NCBI GenBank assembly: GCA_021815525.1
Contig: JAKAGN010000031.1
Span: forward strand, 1 to 12,945
Direction of reading: 5' to 3'
Length of the DNA stretch: 12,945 nt
Source: Deltaproteobacteria bacterium
GTDB taxonomy: Bacteria; Desulfobacterota; Desulfobacteria; Desulfobacterales; Desulfatibacillaceae
Shown: in pieces, positions 7,236 through 12,945 of the stretch
Layout: the number at the start of each line of letters is the position of its first letter
How positions within the stretch are numbered: position 1 is the first letter of the stretch
Position numbers and translations under genes: made by a program
Notes under the pieces: model-generated
Databases searched by the model: none
What the model saw: the letters and a program-made list of their open reading frames with translations, nothing else
Told to the model about the DNA's origin: nothing

Positions 7236-7604
7236 ATGATTAAAATGCAGACCAAGCTCACCGTGGCCGACAACTCCGGCGCCAAGGCGGTGCAGTGCAT
7301 CAAGGTTCTGGGGGGTTCCCAGCGGCGTTACGCGACGTTGGGGGACATCATCGTGGTCTCGGTGAAGGAGGCCATCCCCAACTCCAAGGTCAAGAAGGGG
7401 GATGTCATGAAGGCCGTGGTGGTGCGGACCCGCAAGGAAGTGCGGCGCACGGACGGTTCCTACATCCGCTTTGACGACAACTCGGCGGTGCTCATCAACC
7501 AGGCCCGCGAACCCATCGGGACGCGCATTTTCGGCCCGGTGGCCCGCGAGCTGCGCGCCAGGCGCTTCATGAAGATCGTTTCCCTGGCGCCCGAGGTCCT
7601 TTAA
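7236..7604 (+). CDS. rplN: 50S ribosomal protein L14
   Basis: L14 sits at the subunit interface, forms bridge B8 and is the target of the silencing factor RsfS. The 122-residue length is exactly that usual for the family. It begins MIKMQTKLTVADNSGAK (the usual start being MIQ), then GDIIVVSVKEAIPNSKVKKG and VRTRKEVRRTDGSYIRFDDN, and ends ELRARRFMKIVSLAPEVL, all diagnostic. The SD AAGGGG (7223-7228) gives 7-nt spacing. It is the first gene of the spc group, with only 14 nt after rpsQ, so S10 and spc appear fused into one transcription unit. Confidence 0.98.
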   Translation: MIKMQTKLTVADNSGAKAVQCIKVLGGSQRRYATLGDIIVVSVKEAIPNSKVKKGDVMKAVVVRTRKEVRRTDGSYIRFDDNSAVLINQAREPIGTRIFGPVARELRARRFMKIVSLAPEVL

Positions 7605-7629
7605 CAGGCGCCGCTGCGAAGAGGGTGTT

Positions 7630-7962
7630 ATGGAGAACAAGGTGGGGCCCATCAGGAAGGGCGACAAGGTCAAGGTCATCTCCGGCGATCAGAAGGGCAA
7701 GATCGGCACGGTGATGCGGGTTTTCACGGACAAGGGCTCCGTGATCGTGGAGAACCTGAACAAGGTTAAAAGGCACCAGAAGCCGGGCGGCGCCGTCCGC
7801 CAGGGCGGGATCGTCGAGAAGGAGGCGCCCATTCACGCCTCCAACGTGATGATCCTGTGCGGCAAGTGCACCAAGGCCACGCGCGTCCGCAACGTAGTTC
7901 TCGAGGACGGCAAGAAGGTGCGGGCCTGCGCGCGCTGCGGCGAGCACCTGGACGCCAAGTAA
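7630..7962 (+). CDS. rplX: 50S ribosomal protein L24, zinc-ribbon form
   Basis: L24 is one of two assembly initiators of the 50S subunit, binding the 5' end of 23S rRNA. The 110-residue protein has a KOW-type beta-barrel near the N-terminus (KGDKVKVISGDQKGKIGTV) followed by VENLNKVKRHQKP. The C-terminus carries two CxxC pairs, Cys77/Cys80 (CGKC) and Cys100/Cys103 (CARC), the layout of a zinc ribbon; zinc binding is inferred from the cysteines. GAGGG at 7621-7625 is the SD. A 25-nt gap precedes it, and rplE follows after 22 nt. Confidence 0.97.
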   Translation: MENKVGPIRKGDKVKVISGDQKGKIGTVMRVFTDKGSVIVENLNKVKRHQKPGGAVRQGGIVEKEAPIHASNVMILCGKCTKATRVRNVVLEDGKKVRACARCGEHLDAK

Positions 7963-7984
7963 AAGGGCCGGAAGGATTTTCGAC

Positions 7985-8524
7985 ATGTCGTACTTGAAGA
8001 ATGTGTACGAAAAAGAGGTGGCCCCCAAGCTTACGAGCGAGTTCGGCTACAAGAACGTCATGCAGGTTCCCAAGCTATCCCGCATCGTTTTGAACATGGG
8101 CCTCGGGGAGGCCGTCCAGAACGTGAAGGTGATCGATGCGGCCATGGTGGAACTCGTCCAGATCGCGGGCCAGAAGCCGGTGGTGACGAAGGCCAAGAAA
8201 TCCATCGCCGCCTTCAAGATCCGCCAGGGAATGCCCATCGGTCTCATGGTGACCTTGAGGCGCGAGCGCATGTACGACTTTCTGAACAAGCTCGTGAACG
8301 TGGCGCTTCCGCGCGTGCGCGATTTCCGCGGCGTGTCCGCCAAGGCCTTCGACGGCCGCGGCAACTACGCCTTGGGCGTCCGCGAACAGATCATCTTCCC
8401 GGAGATCGACTACGATAAGATCGAGAAGGTCCGGGGACTCAACATCGCCATCGTGACCACGGCCAAGACGGACGAGGAAGGGAGACGGCTCCTGGAGCTT
8501 CTGGGCATGCCGTTCAAGAAGTAG
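7985..8524 (+). CDS. rplE: 50S ribosomal protein L5
   Basis: L5 binds 5S rRNA and contributes to the central protuberance and to bridge contacts with S13. The 179-residue length is standard. It opens MSYLKNVYEKEVAPKL, then VPKLSRIVLNMGLGEAVQN (about residues 28-46), GQKPVVTKAKKSIAAFKIR, LPRVRDFRG and ALGVREQIIFPEIDYDK, and ends LLELLGMPFKK. AAGGA (7972-7976) is 8 nt before ATG. In E. coli the S8 repressor site lies at the start of this gene; the 22-nt gap here is too short for me to identify such a structure. Confidence 0.98.
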   Translation: MSYLKNVYEKEVAPKLTSEFGYKNVMQVPKLSRIVLNMGLGEAVQNVKVIDAAMVELVQIAGQKPVVTKAKKSIAAFKIRQGMPIGLMVTLRRERMYDFLNKLVNVALPRVRDFRGVSAKAFDGRGNYALGVREQIIFPEIDYDKIEKVRGLNIAIVTTAKTDEEGRRLLELLGMPFKK

Positions 8525-8573
8525 CGACCGTTTCGGTGAGAGTGTCCGGTCAAAGAACGAAAGGAAGAGGGTT

Positions 8574-8759
8574 TTGGCTAAGAAATCCCTGAAAGCGAAG
8601 GCGGCCCGCAAGCCCAAGTTTTCGGTTCGGGCTTACAACCGTTGCCCCATGTGCGGTCGGCCCCGGGCTTACATGCGCCGGTTCGGCATCTGCAGGATCT
8701 GCTTCCGGAACCTGGCTTCCAAGGGCGATCTGCCGGGTGTGGTGAAGTCCTCCTGGTAG
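8574..8759 (+). CDS. rpsN: 30S ribosomal protein S14, short zinc-binding type (TTG start)
   Basis: S14 is a late-binding protein of the 30S head. This is the short, cysteine-containing form, 61 residues rather than about 100 in E. coli. Four cysteines in two CxxC pairs, Cys24/Cys27 (CPMC) and Cys40/Cys43 (CRIC), form the expected zinc site. It ends with the family motif GDLPGVVKSSW. The start is TTG at 8574, reading MAKKSLKAKAARKPKF; AAGGA (8561-8565) is 8 nt upstream and GAGG (8567-8570) closer. No ATG or GTG upstream gives a better start. It lies 49 nt after rplE. Confidence 0.97.
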   Translation: MAKKSLKAKAARKPKFSVRAYNRCPMCGRPRAYMRRFGICRICFRNLASKGDLPGVVKSSW

Positions 8760-8797
8760 GACAAATCGTCGGATTTTTCGTTAGGACGGAGTCGAAA

Positions 8798-9196
8798 ATG
8801 GCAATCACGGATCCCATCGCCGACATGCTCACGCGCATTCGTAACGCCTCCAAGGCGCGCTTCTCCAAGGTGGACATTCCGTCCTCCGCGGTGAAGGTGG
8901 AGATTGCGCGGGTGCTGAAGGATGAAGGTTACATCAAGAACTACAAGGTCACCGCGGACGAGCGTCAGGGCGTCTTGCGGGTCTACCTCAAGTACGGCGC
9001 CAATCAGGCTCCGGCCTTGAAGTCCATAGTGCGGATTTCGAAGCCCGGGCGCCGCGTCTACGTAAAGAGCGACGCGGTGAAGCCCGTCCTTAACGGCCTC
9101 GGGACCGCAATCCTCACCACCTCCTCGGGGGTGATGACGGACAAGGACGCCCGCAGGAAGAACGTGGGCGGAGAGCTTGTCTGCAAGATTTGGTGA
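8798..9196 (+). CDS. rpsH: 30S ribosomal protein S8
   Basis: S8 is a primary 16S rRNA-binding protein of the 30S platform and, in E. coli, the translational repressor of the spc operon. The start is the ATG at 8798 (MAITDPIADMLTRIRNASKA), with CGGAG (8787-8791) 6 nt upstream, giving 132 residues; the open frame further upstream is rpsN read out of frame. The C-terminal RNA-binding motif TSSGVMTDKDARRKNVGGE (about residues 108-126) is clear. The initiation region AGGACGGAGTCG is identical to the one before rpsS. A 57-nt gap with a strong hairpin follows. Confidence 0.98.
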   Translation: MAITDPIADMLTRIRNASKARFSKVDIPSSAVKVEIARVLKDEGYIKNYKVTADERQGVLRVYLKYGANQAPALKSIVRISKPGRRVYVKSDAVKPVLNGLGTAILTTSSGVMTDKDARRKNVGGELVCKIW

Positions 9197-9208
9197 TTTC
9201 GTCGCAGT

Positions 9209-9249
9209 GCCGTCCGCACGCGTTACGCGGGACGGCGGCGTGAAGGAGG
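9209..9249 (+). promoter_or_regulatory. strong hairpin plus SD in the rpsH-rplF gap
   Basis: GCCGTCC (9209-9215) pairs perfectly with GGACGGC (9230-9236). Inside, CGCG (9219-9222) pairs with CGCG (9226-9229) around a TTA loop, leaving a 3-nt bulge GCA on one side. The total is 11 base pairs, nearly all GC. The SD AAGGAGG (9243-9249) of rplF starts 6 nt after the stem, and no T run follows, so it is not an intrinsic terminator. A role in translation control, mRNA stability or processing is inferred. Confidence 0.5.
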
Positions 9250-9253
9250 CAGC

Positions 9254-9841
9254 ATGTCCGGGGTTGACATCGAACCGACAGGCGCCGGGGAAAAATTATC
9301 CCGGATTGGCAAGAAACCCATCAAGATTCCGGCCTCGACCACCATCACCATAGATGGTTCGGGCATCACCGTGAAGGGCGCCAAGGGCAGCCTTTCCCGG
9401 CCGATCCACCCGGCGGTGGGCGTGGTTGTCGAGGGCAAGGAAATCCTGGTGAGCCCCAAGGATTCAAGCCGGGAGACCCGAGCGCTTCACGGGCTCACCC
9501 GGGCGCTGGTCGCCAACATGGTGACCGGGGTGAGCGAGGGCTTTACGAGGATACTGGAGGTCAACGGCATCGGTTACAAGGCCGAGATATCCGGATCCAC
9601 GCTGTCCCTCATGCTGGGGTATTCGCATCCCATCCAGTACCTGCTTCCGGACGGCGTTTCTGGCTCGGTGGACAAGAAGAACGCCATCACCCTGACAGGT
9701 ATCGACCGGGAGCTTCTGGGTCAGACCGCGGCGGCCATCCGGCGCTTACGGCCGCCGGAGCCCTACAAGGGCAAAGGCATCAAGTATTCAACGGAGCATA
9801 TCGCCCGCAAGGCCGGCAAGACGGGTGGAAAGGGAAAGTAG
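9254..9841 (+). CDS. rplF: 50S ribosomal protein L6, apparent N-terminal extension
   Basis: L6 binds 23S rRNA near the factor-binding site and L7/L12 base, and is made of two similar alpha/beta domains. The family core begins at residue 15 with LSRIGKKPIKIP; the residue aligned to the usual start Met is Leu15, encoded TTA (9296-9298). The only plausible start is the ATG at 9254, with a strong SD AAGGAGG (9243-9249) 4 nt upstream, adding MSGVDIEPTGAGEK. The total is 195 residues versus about 177 in E. coli. The C-terminal signature RLRPPEPYKGKGIKY is intact, followed by a basic tail. Initiation at TTA would be very unusual. rplR follows after 3 nt. Confidence 0.95.
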   Translation: MSGVDIEPTGAGEKLSRIGKKPIKIPASTTITIDGSGITVKGAKGSLSRPIHPAVGVVVEGKEILVSPKDSSRETRALHGLTRALVANMVTGVSEGFTRILEVNGIGYKAEISGSTLSLMLGYSHPIQYLLPDGVSGSVDKKNAITLTGIDRELLGQTAAAIRRLRPPEPYKGKGIKYSTEHIARKAGKTGGKGK

Positions 9842-9844
9842 GTC

Positions 9845-10213
9845 ATGGGTAAGGTCAAGGAAAACATCGTCGCCCATGCGAAGCGCAAGAAAAGAGTGCG
9901 CAAGAACATCGAAGGCACCGCCGAACGCCCGAGGCTTTCGGTTTTCCGCTCCGCGAAGCACATGTATGCCCAGGTGGTCCTGGACAGCGACGGCACGACG
10001 CTTGTGTGCGCGTCCACCCTGGACAAGGAAGTGCGCGAGCACGGCAAGTTCGAAAACAAGGTGGCGGCGGCCGAGTTCGTGGGAAAGCTCCTGGCGCGGC
10101 GGGCCCGCGAGAAGGGCATCACCAAGGTGGTCTTCGACCGCAACGGGTTTTTGTACCACGGCCGGGTGAAGGCCGTTTCCGCCGGCGCCCGCGAAGGCGG
10201 GCTCGATTTCTAG
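9845..10213 (+). CDS. rplR: 50S ribosomal protein L18
   Basis: L18 binds 5S rRNA together with L5 and brings it into the large subunit. The 122-residue protein has the basic N-terminal region KRKKRVRKNIEGTAERPRLS, then VFRSAKHMYAQVV, and the conserved C-terminal VVFDRNGFLYHGRVKAVSAG (about residues 96-115) ending AREGGLDF. The ATG lies 3 nt after the rplF stop. The only SD-like purine stretch, AAAGGGA (9829-9835), is about 10 nt upstream inside rplF, so coupling to rplF translation is likely. rpsE follows after 34 nt. Confidence 0.97.
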   Translation: MGKVKENIVAHAKRKKRVRKNIEGTAERPRLSVFRSAKHMYAQVVLDSDGTTLVCASTLDKEVREHGKFENKVAAAEFVGKLLARRAREKGITKVVFDRNGFLYHGRVKAVSAGAREGGLDF

Positions 10214-10247
10214 GTCTTACCGGCCGCGACGTTAAGGAGACGAAAAC

Positions 10248-10745
10248 GTGAAGCCCAGCGTGGAAGAGAAGAATTTCATCGACAAGGTGGTGCACATCAG
10301 CCGCGTGGCCAAGGTGGTCAAGGGCGGCCGGCGCTTTTCCTTTTCGGCTGTGGTGGTTGTGGGAGACGGCGATGGCAGCGTGGGCTTCGGCCTGGGCAAG
10401 GCCGGCGAGGTCCCCGAGGCCATCCGTAAGGGCGTGGAGGCCGCGAAGAGGTCCATGGTGAAGGTGCCCGTCATCAACCACACCATCCCGAACGAGGTTC
10501 TGGGGCATTTCGGGGCCGGACGGGTCCTTCTGAAGCCCGCCTCGCCCGGTACCGGCATCATCGCCGGCGGCGCGGTGCGCGCCGTGGTGGAGGCCGCTGG
10601 GATATCCAACATCCTGACCAAATGCATGGGCTCCAACAATCCCCATAACGTTGTCAAAGCCACCCTGGCCGGGCTCGCCTGCCTGGAAAGCCGCGAGGCT
10701 GTGGCCAAAAGACGCGACAAGGCTCCAGAGGAGCTTTCGATTTAG
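10248..10745 (+). CDS. rpsE: 30S ribosomal protein S5 (GTG start)
   Basis: S5 lies at the mRNA entry side of the 30S subunit and affects decoding fidelity and spectinomycin binding. The 165-residue product starts at GTG 10248 with the SD AAGGAG (10234-10239) 8 nt upstream. The N-terminal dsRBD-like domain reads VVHISRVAKVVKGGRRFSFS and VVVGDGDGSVGFGLGKAGEV (about residues 16-57). The C-terminal part shows AGRVLLKPASPGTGIIAGG and GSNNPHNVVKATL. All key segments are present. The stop TAG overlaps the SD of rpmD. Confidence 0.98.
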   Translation: MKPSVEEKNFIDKVVHISRVAKVVKGGRRFSFSAVVVVGDGDGSVGFGLGKAGEVPEAIRKGVEAAKRSMVKVPVINHTIPNEVLGHFGAGRVLLKPASPGTGIIAGGAVRAVVEAAGISNILTKCMGSNNPHNVVKATLAGLACLESREAVAKRRDKAPEELSI

Positions 10746-10754
10746 GAGTCGGCC

Positions 10755-10940
10755 ATGTCGGACAAAAAACTCGCCGTTACCCTTGTGAAGAGTATGATCA
10801 CGCGCCCCGAGAAGCACCGCAAGGTCCTTAGGGGCATGAATCTCACCCGCATGAACCGCACGGTGATTCTTGAAGACACCCCCTCCATCCGGGGCATGAT
10901 CGCCAAGGTCTGCCACATGGTGAAGGTCACGGAGGCTTAG
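10755..10940 (+). CDS. rpmD: 50S ribosomal protein L30
   Basis: L30 is a small 23S rRNA-binding protein of the large subunit. The 61-residue length fits the bacterial family. It shows KKLAVTLVKSMITRPEKHRK, then the typical LRGMNLTRMNRTVILEDTPS and IRGMIAKVCHMVKV. The SD AGGAG (10744-10748) overlaps the rpsE stop, and the initiation site GGAGTCGGCCATG is identical to that of rpsS. It lies 9 nt after rpsE and 6 nt before rplO, in the usual spc order. Confidence 0.96.
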   Translation: MSDKKLAVTLVKSMITRPEKHRKVLRGMNLTRMNRTVILEDTPSIRGMIAKVCHMVKVTEA

Positions 10941-10946
10941 ATTTTC

Positions 10947-11408
10947 ATGAAATTGCACGAGCTTGCGCCTCCAGAGGGGGCCAAAAAAAATAGGAAGCGC
11001 GTGGGAAGGGGCCCCGGCTCCGGCCACGGCACCTATGCCGGCAAAGGCTGCAAGGGCGCCAACGCCCGCGCAGGCCGGTCCGTCCGTCCGGGCTTCGAGG
11101 GCGGTCAGATGCCGCTGCACCGCAGACTCCCCAAGCGCGGCTTCACGCCCATCGACCGCAAGATTTATGCGGTGGTGAACGTGCGGGATCTGAATCGTTT
11201 CGAGGCCGGAAGCGTGGTGGACGCGCGGCTTCTTTTCGACTCGGGCCTGATCGACGGGCGTCCCGACGGCGTCAAGATCCTGGCCCAGGGTGAGCTCACC
11301 CGCGCCCTCACCGTCCTTGCCGACAAGTGGTCCAAGGCGGCCGAGGACAAGATCAGAAACGCGGGCGGCAGCATCGGAACGAATACCCCTCCCGTCGAGG
11401 TGGAGTGA
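10947..11408 (+). CDS. rplO: 50S ribosomal protein L15
   Basis: L15 is a late-assembly 50S protein with a long basic N-terminal extension into 23S rRNA. The 153-residue protein reads MKLHELAPPEGAKKNRKRVG, then RGPGSGHGTYAGKGCKGANA, then RPGFEGGQMPLHRRLPKRGF, diagnostic for L15. GGAGG (10931-10935), inside the last codons of rpmD, is the SD at 11 nt. Codons 13-15 contain an unbroken run of eight A (10983-10990); a single-base slip there would create a TAG stop at once. The stop is 3 nt before secY. Confidence 0.97.
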   Translation: MKLHELAPPEGAKKNRKRVGRGPGSGHGTYAGKGCKGANARAGRSVRPGFEGGQMPLHRRLPKRGFTPIDRKIYAVVNVRDLNRFEAGSVVDARLLFDSGLIDGRPDGVKILAQGELTRALTVLADKWSKAAEDKIRNAGGSIGTNTPPVEVE

Positions 11409-11411
11409 TCA

Positions 11412-12722
11412 ATGGTCGGAAGCGGCTTCGGCAATATCCTGAAGATTCCCGAGTTGAAGCGCCGGATCCTGGTTAGCCTGATCCTGATCGGCGTTTACCG
11501 GGTGGGCGTGCACATTCCCACGCCGGGGATCGACGGCGCCGCCCTCGCGGATTTTTTTGCGTCCCAGCGGGGAAGCCTTCTCGGGCTCTTCGACATGTTC
11601 TCGGGCGGCGCCTTCGAGCGTCTGTCGGTGTTCGCCCTGGGGATCATGCCGTACATCTCCTCCTCCATCATCCTTCAGCTTCTCACCGTGGTGGTTCCGC
11701 ACCTGGAGAGGCTCTCGAAGGAGGGGGCGGCCGGCCGCAAGAAGATCACCCAGTACACCCGCTACGGAACGGTTATTCTCTCGGTGATCCAGGGCTTCGG
11801 TATAAGCGTGGGCCTCGAGGCCATGCACACGGCCGGCGGATCGCCCGTGGTGATCGCCCCGGGCTGGGGATTCAGGATACTCACCGTCATCACGCTCACC
11901 TCCGGGACCGCCTTCATAATGTGGCTCGGGGAGCAGATCACCGAGCGGGGAATCGGGAACGGCATCTCCCTCATCATCTTCGCCGGCATCGTGGCGCGTT
12001 TTCCGAACGGGGTCTTCAAGACCCTGCGCCTGGTGCAGAACGGCGACATGCCCATCTTCGAGGTGCTGGGCGTGCTCGTTCTCATGGTGGCGGTTATCTT
12101 CGTCATAGTGTTCGTGGAGTCGGGCCAGCGAAGGATTCCGGTCCAGTACGCCAAGAGGGTTGTCGGACGCCGCATGTACGGCGGGCAGAGCACGCATCTG
12201 CCCTTGAAGATCAACTCCTCGGGCGTCATTCCCCCCATCTTCGCCTCGTCCGTCCTCATGGTGCCCGCCACCATCGGGAGCTTCGTGGACGTGCCCTGGG
12301 TAAAGTACGTGGCCGATCACATGATGAGGGGCTCCTGGGCCTACCAGCTGCCCTACGTCATTCTCATCGTGTTCTTCTGCTACTTCTACACGGCGGTTCA
12401 GTTCAACCCCGTGGACGTGGCGGACAACCTGAAGAAGTACGGGGGCTTCATCCCCGGCATCCGGCCCGGCAAGAGCACGGCCAACTACATAGACAGGGTT
12501 CTGACCCGCATCACCCTGGGCGGGGCCGTCTACGTGTCGGCGGTGTGCGTGCTGCCCTCCGTCTTGAGCTTCCGGCTGGGGGTTCCCTTCTACTTCGGCG
12601 GAACGGCGCTCCTGATCGTGGTGGGCGTTGCCATCGACACCCTGGCCCAGATGGAATCCCACATGATCACAAGGAATTATGAGGGCTTCCTGAAAAAGGG
12701 CATGAGGGTGACGGGGCGTTGA
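11412..12722 (+). CDS. secY: protein translocase subunit SecY
   Basis: SecY is the channel of the SecYEG inner-membrane translocon that exports unfolded preproteins with SecA and inserts membrane proteins with SRP/FtsY. The 436 residues fit the family (443 in E. coli) with ten predicted membrane segments. The first is near residues 17-35, the plug region near FFASQRGSLLGLFDMFSGGAF (48-68), with GIMPYISSSIILQLL (77-91) in the second segment. Further family marks are WLGEQITERGIGNGISLIIF (171-190), QRRIPVQYAKR (239-249), NPVDVADNLKKYGGFIPGIR (332-351) and the C-terminal DTLAQMESHMITRNYEGFLK (409-428). SD-like GGAG (11402-11405) is 6 nt from ATG. It is the last spc gene, 3 nt after rplO and 10 nt before map. 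Confidence 0.98.
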   Translation: MVGSGFGNILKIPELKRRILVSLILIGVYRVGVHIPTPGIDGAALADFFASQRGSLLGLFDMFSGGAFERLSVFALGIMPYISSSIILQLLTVVVPHLERLSKEGAAGRKKITQYTRYGTVILSVIQGFGISVGLEAMHTAGGSPVVIAPGWGFRILTVITLTSGTAFIMWLGEQITERGIGNGISLIIFAGIVARFPNGVFKTLRLVQNGDMPIFEVLGVLVLMVAVIFVIVFVESGQRRIPVQYAKRVVGRRMYGGQSTHLPLKINSSGVIPPIFASSVLMVPATIGSFVDVPWVKYVADHMMRGSWAYQLPYVILIVFFCYFYTAVQFNPVDVADNLKKYGGFIPGIRPGKSTANYIDRVLTRITLGGAVYVSAVCVLPSVLSFRLGVPFYFGGTALLIVVGVAIDTLAQMESHMITRNYEGFLKKGMRVTGR

Positions 12723-12732
12723 CGGCGGATAA

Positions 12733-12945
12733 ATGATCATCGTCAAGAGCCCCAAGGAAATAGAGAAGATGCGCGCGGCGAGCCGGATCGTGGCCGAGGT
12801 GCTGGCCAGGCTGGCGGAGGAGGTTCGCCCGGGGGTGACGACCCGGGAGCTGGACGCGCTTTCGGAAAAGCTGACGCATGAACGGAAAGCGGTGCCTGCT
12901 TTCAAGGGGTACAAGGGCTATCCTTTTTCCCTTTGCGCGTCGGTG
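12733..12945 (+). CDS. map: type I methionine aminopeptidase, 5' part only
   Basis: MetAP removes the initiator methionine from nascent proteins at the ribosome using a metal centre. The window holds the first 71 codons, starting with ATG at 12733 and running off the end in frame. The N-terminus MIIVKSPKEIEKMRAASRIV and RPGVTTRELDALSEKLTHER are typical of the type I enzyme. AFKGYKGYPFSLCASV is the conserved segment before the active site; the metal-binding His and Asp residues lie beyond the window. It begins 10 nt after secY with no adk between them, and no strong SD is visible (GGCGGA at 12724-12729), so it may be translated by coupling with secY. Confidence 0.95.
   Translation, partial: MIIVKSPKEIEKMRAASRIVAEVLARLAEEVRPGVTTRELDALSEKLTHERKAVPAFKGYKGYPFSLCASV

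Noticed and set aside
8642..8797. 52-residue upstream extension of S8
   Set aside because: It reads through rpsN out of frame. The ATG at 8798 has its own SD and gives the canonical S8 start.
10119..11120. 333-codon minus-strand frame covering rpsE and rpmD
   Set aside because: It crosses several secure genes and has no family resemblance; a codon-bias artefact.
11409..12914. 501-codon open frame on the minus strand across secY and map
   Set aside because: It mirrors secY and map codons, is very rich in His, Asp, Glu and Gly as antisense frames of GC-rich genes are, and matches no family I know.

Overview
This window is a compact, single-strand block of housekeeping translation genes: the end of a str operon followed by nearly all of the S10 and spc ribosomal protein operons. 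All 26 genes read on the + strand. The order is rpsL (3' end), rpsG, tuf, rpsJ, rplC, rplD, rplW, rplB, rpsS, rplV, rpsC, rplP, rpmC, rpsQ, rplN, rplX, rplE, rpsN, rpsH, rplF, rplR, rpsE, rpmD, rplO, secY, map (5' end). The DNA is GC-rich, about 60% by eye. Most genes have a clear Shine-Dalgarno (SD) sequence and most gaps are under 35 nt.

The organism is a bacterium, most likely a Desulfobacterota (formerly Deltaproteobacteria) relative. The main support is EF-Tu: the stretch RGITIATAHVEYET and the phrase YVPFDQIDKAPEEK match what I recall of sulfate-reducer EF-Tu better than the enterobacterial INTSHVEYDT version. Zinc-ribbon L24 and S14 and the direct secY-map junction fit but are not specific. 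The lineage is inference from memory, not a search.

Region by region: 1-674 carries rpsL and rpsG. Positions 675-864 are a less GC-rich gap where fusA would usually lie; the gap holds a terminator-like stem-loop and possible promoter elements. Positions 865-2058 are tuf. Positions 2086-6962 are the S10 operon (rpsJ to rpmC), with rpsQ following. Positions 7236-12722 are the spc operon (rplN to secY), and map starts at 12733. There is no break between S10 and spc, so both are probably co-transcribed. The products build the 30S and 50S subunits, deliver aminoacyl-tRNA (EF-Tu), export proteins (SecY) and remove initiator Met (MetAP), so the locus couples ribosome supply to early protein maturation.

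I see no mobile element, CRISPR array, defence system, tRNA or rRNA, and no previously undescribed system. The points worth a second look are small: the missing fusA; strong hairpins just upstream of the SDs of tuf, rplC and rplF; three hairpins, one covering the SD, ahead of the TTG-started rpsC; an apparent 14-residue N-terminal extension of L6; near-identical initiation cassettes before several genes; and an A8 run in rplO.
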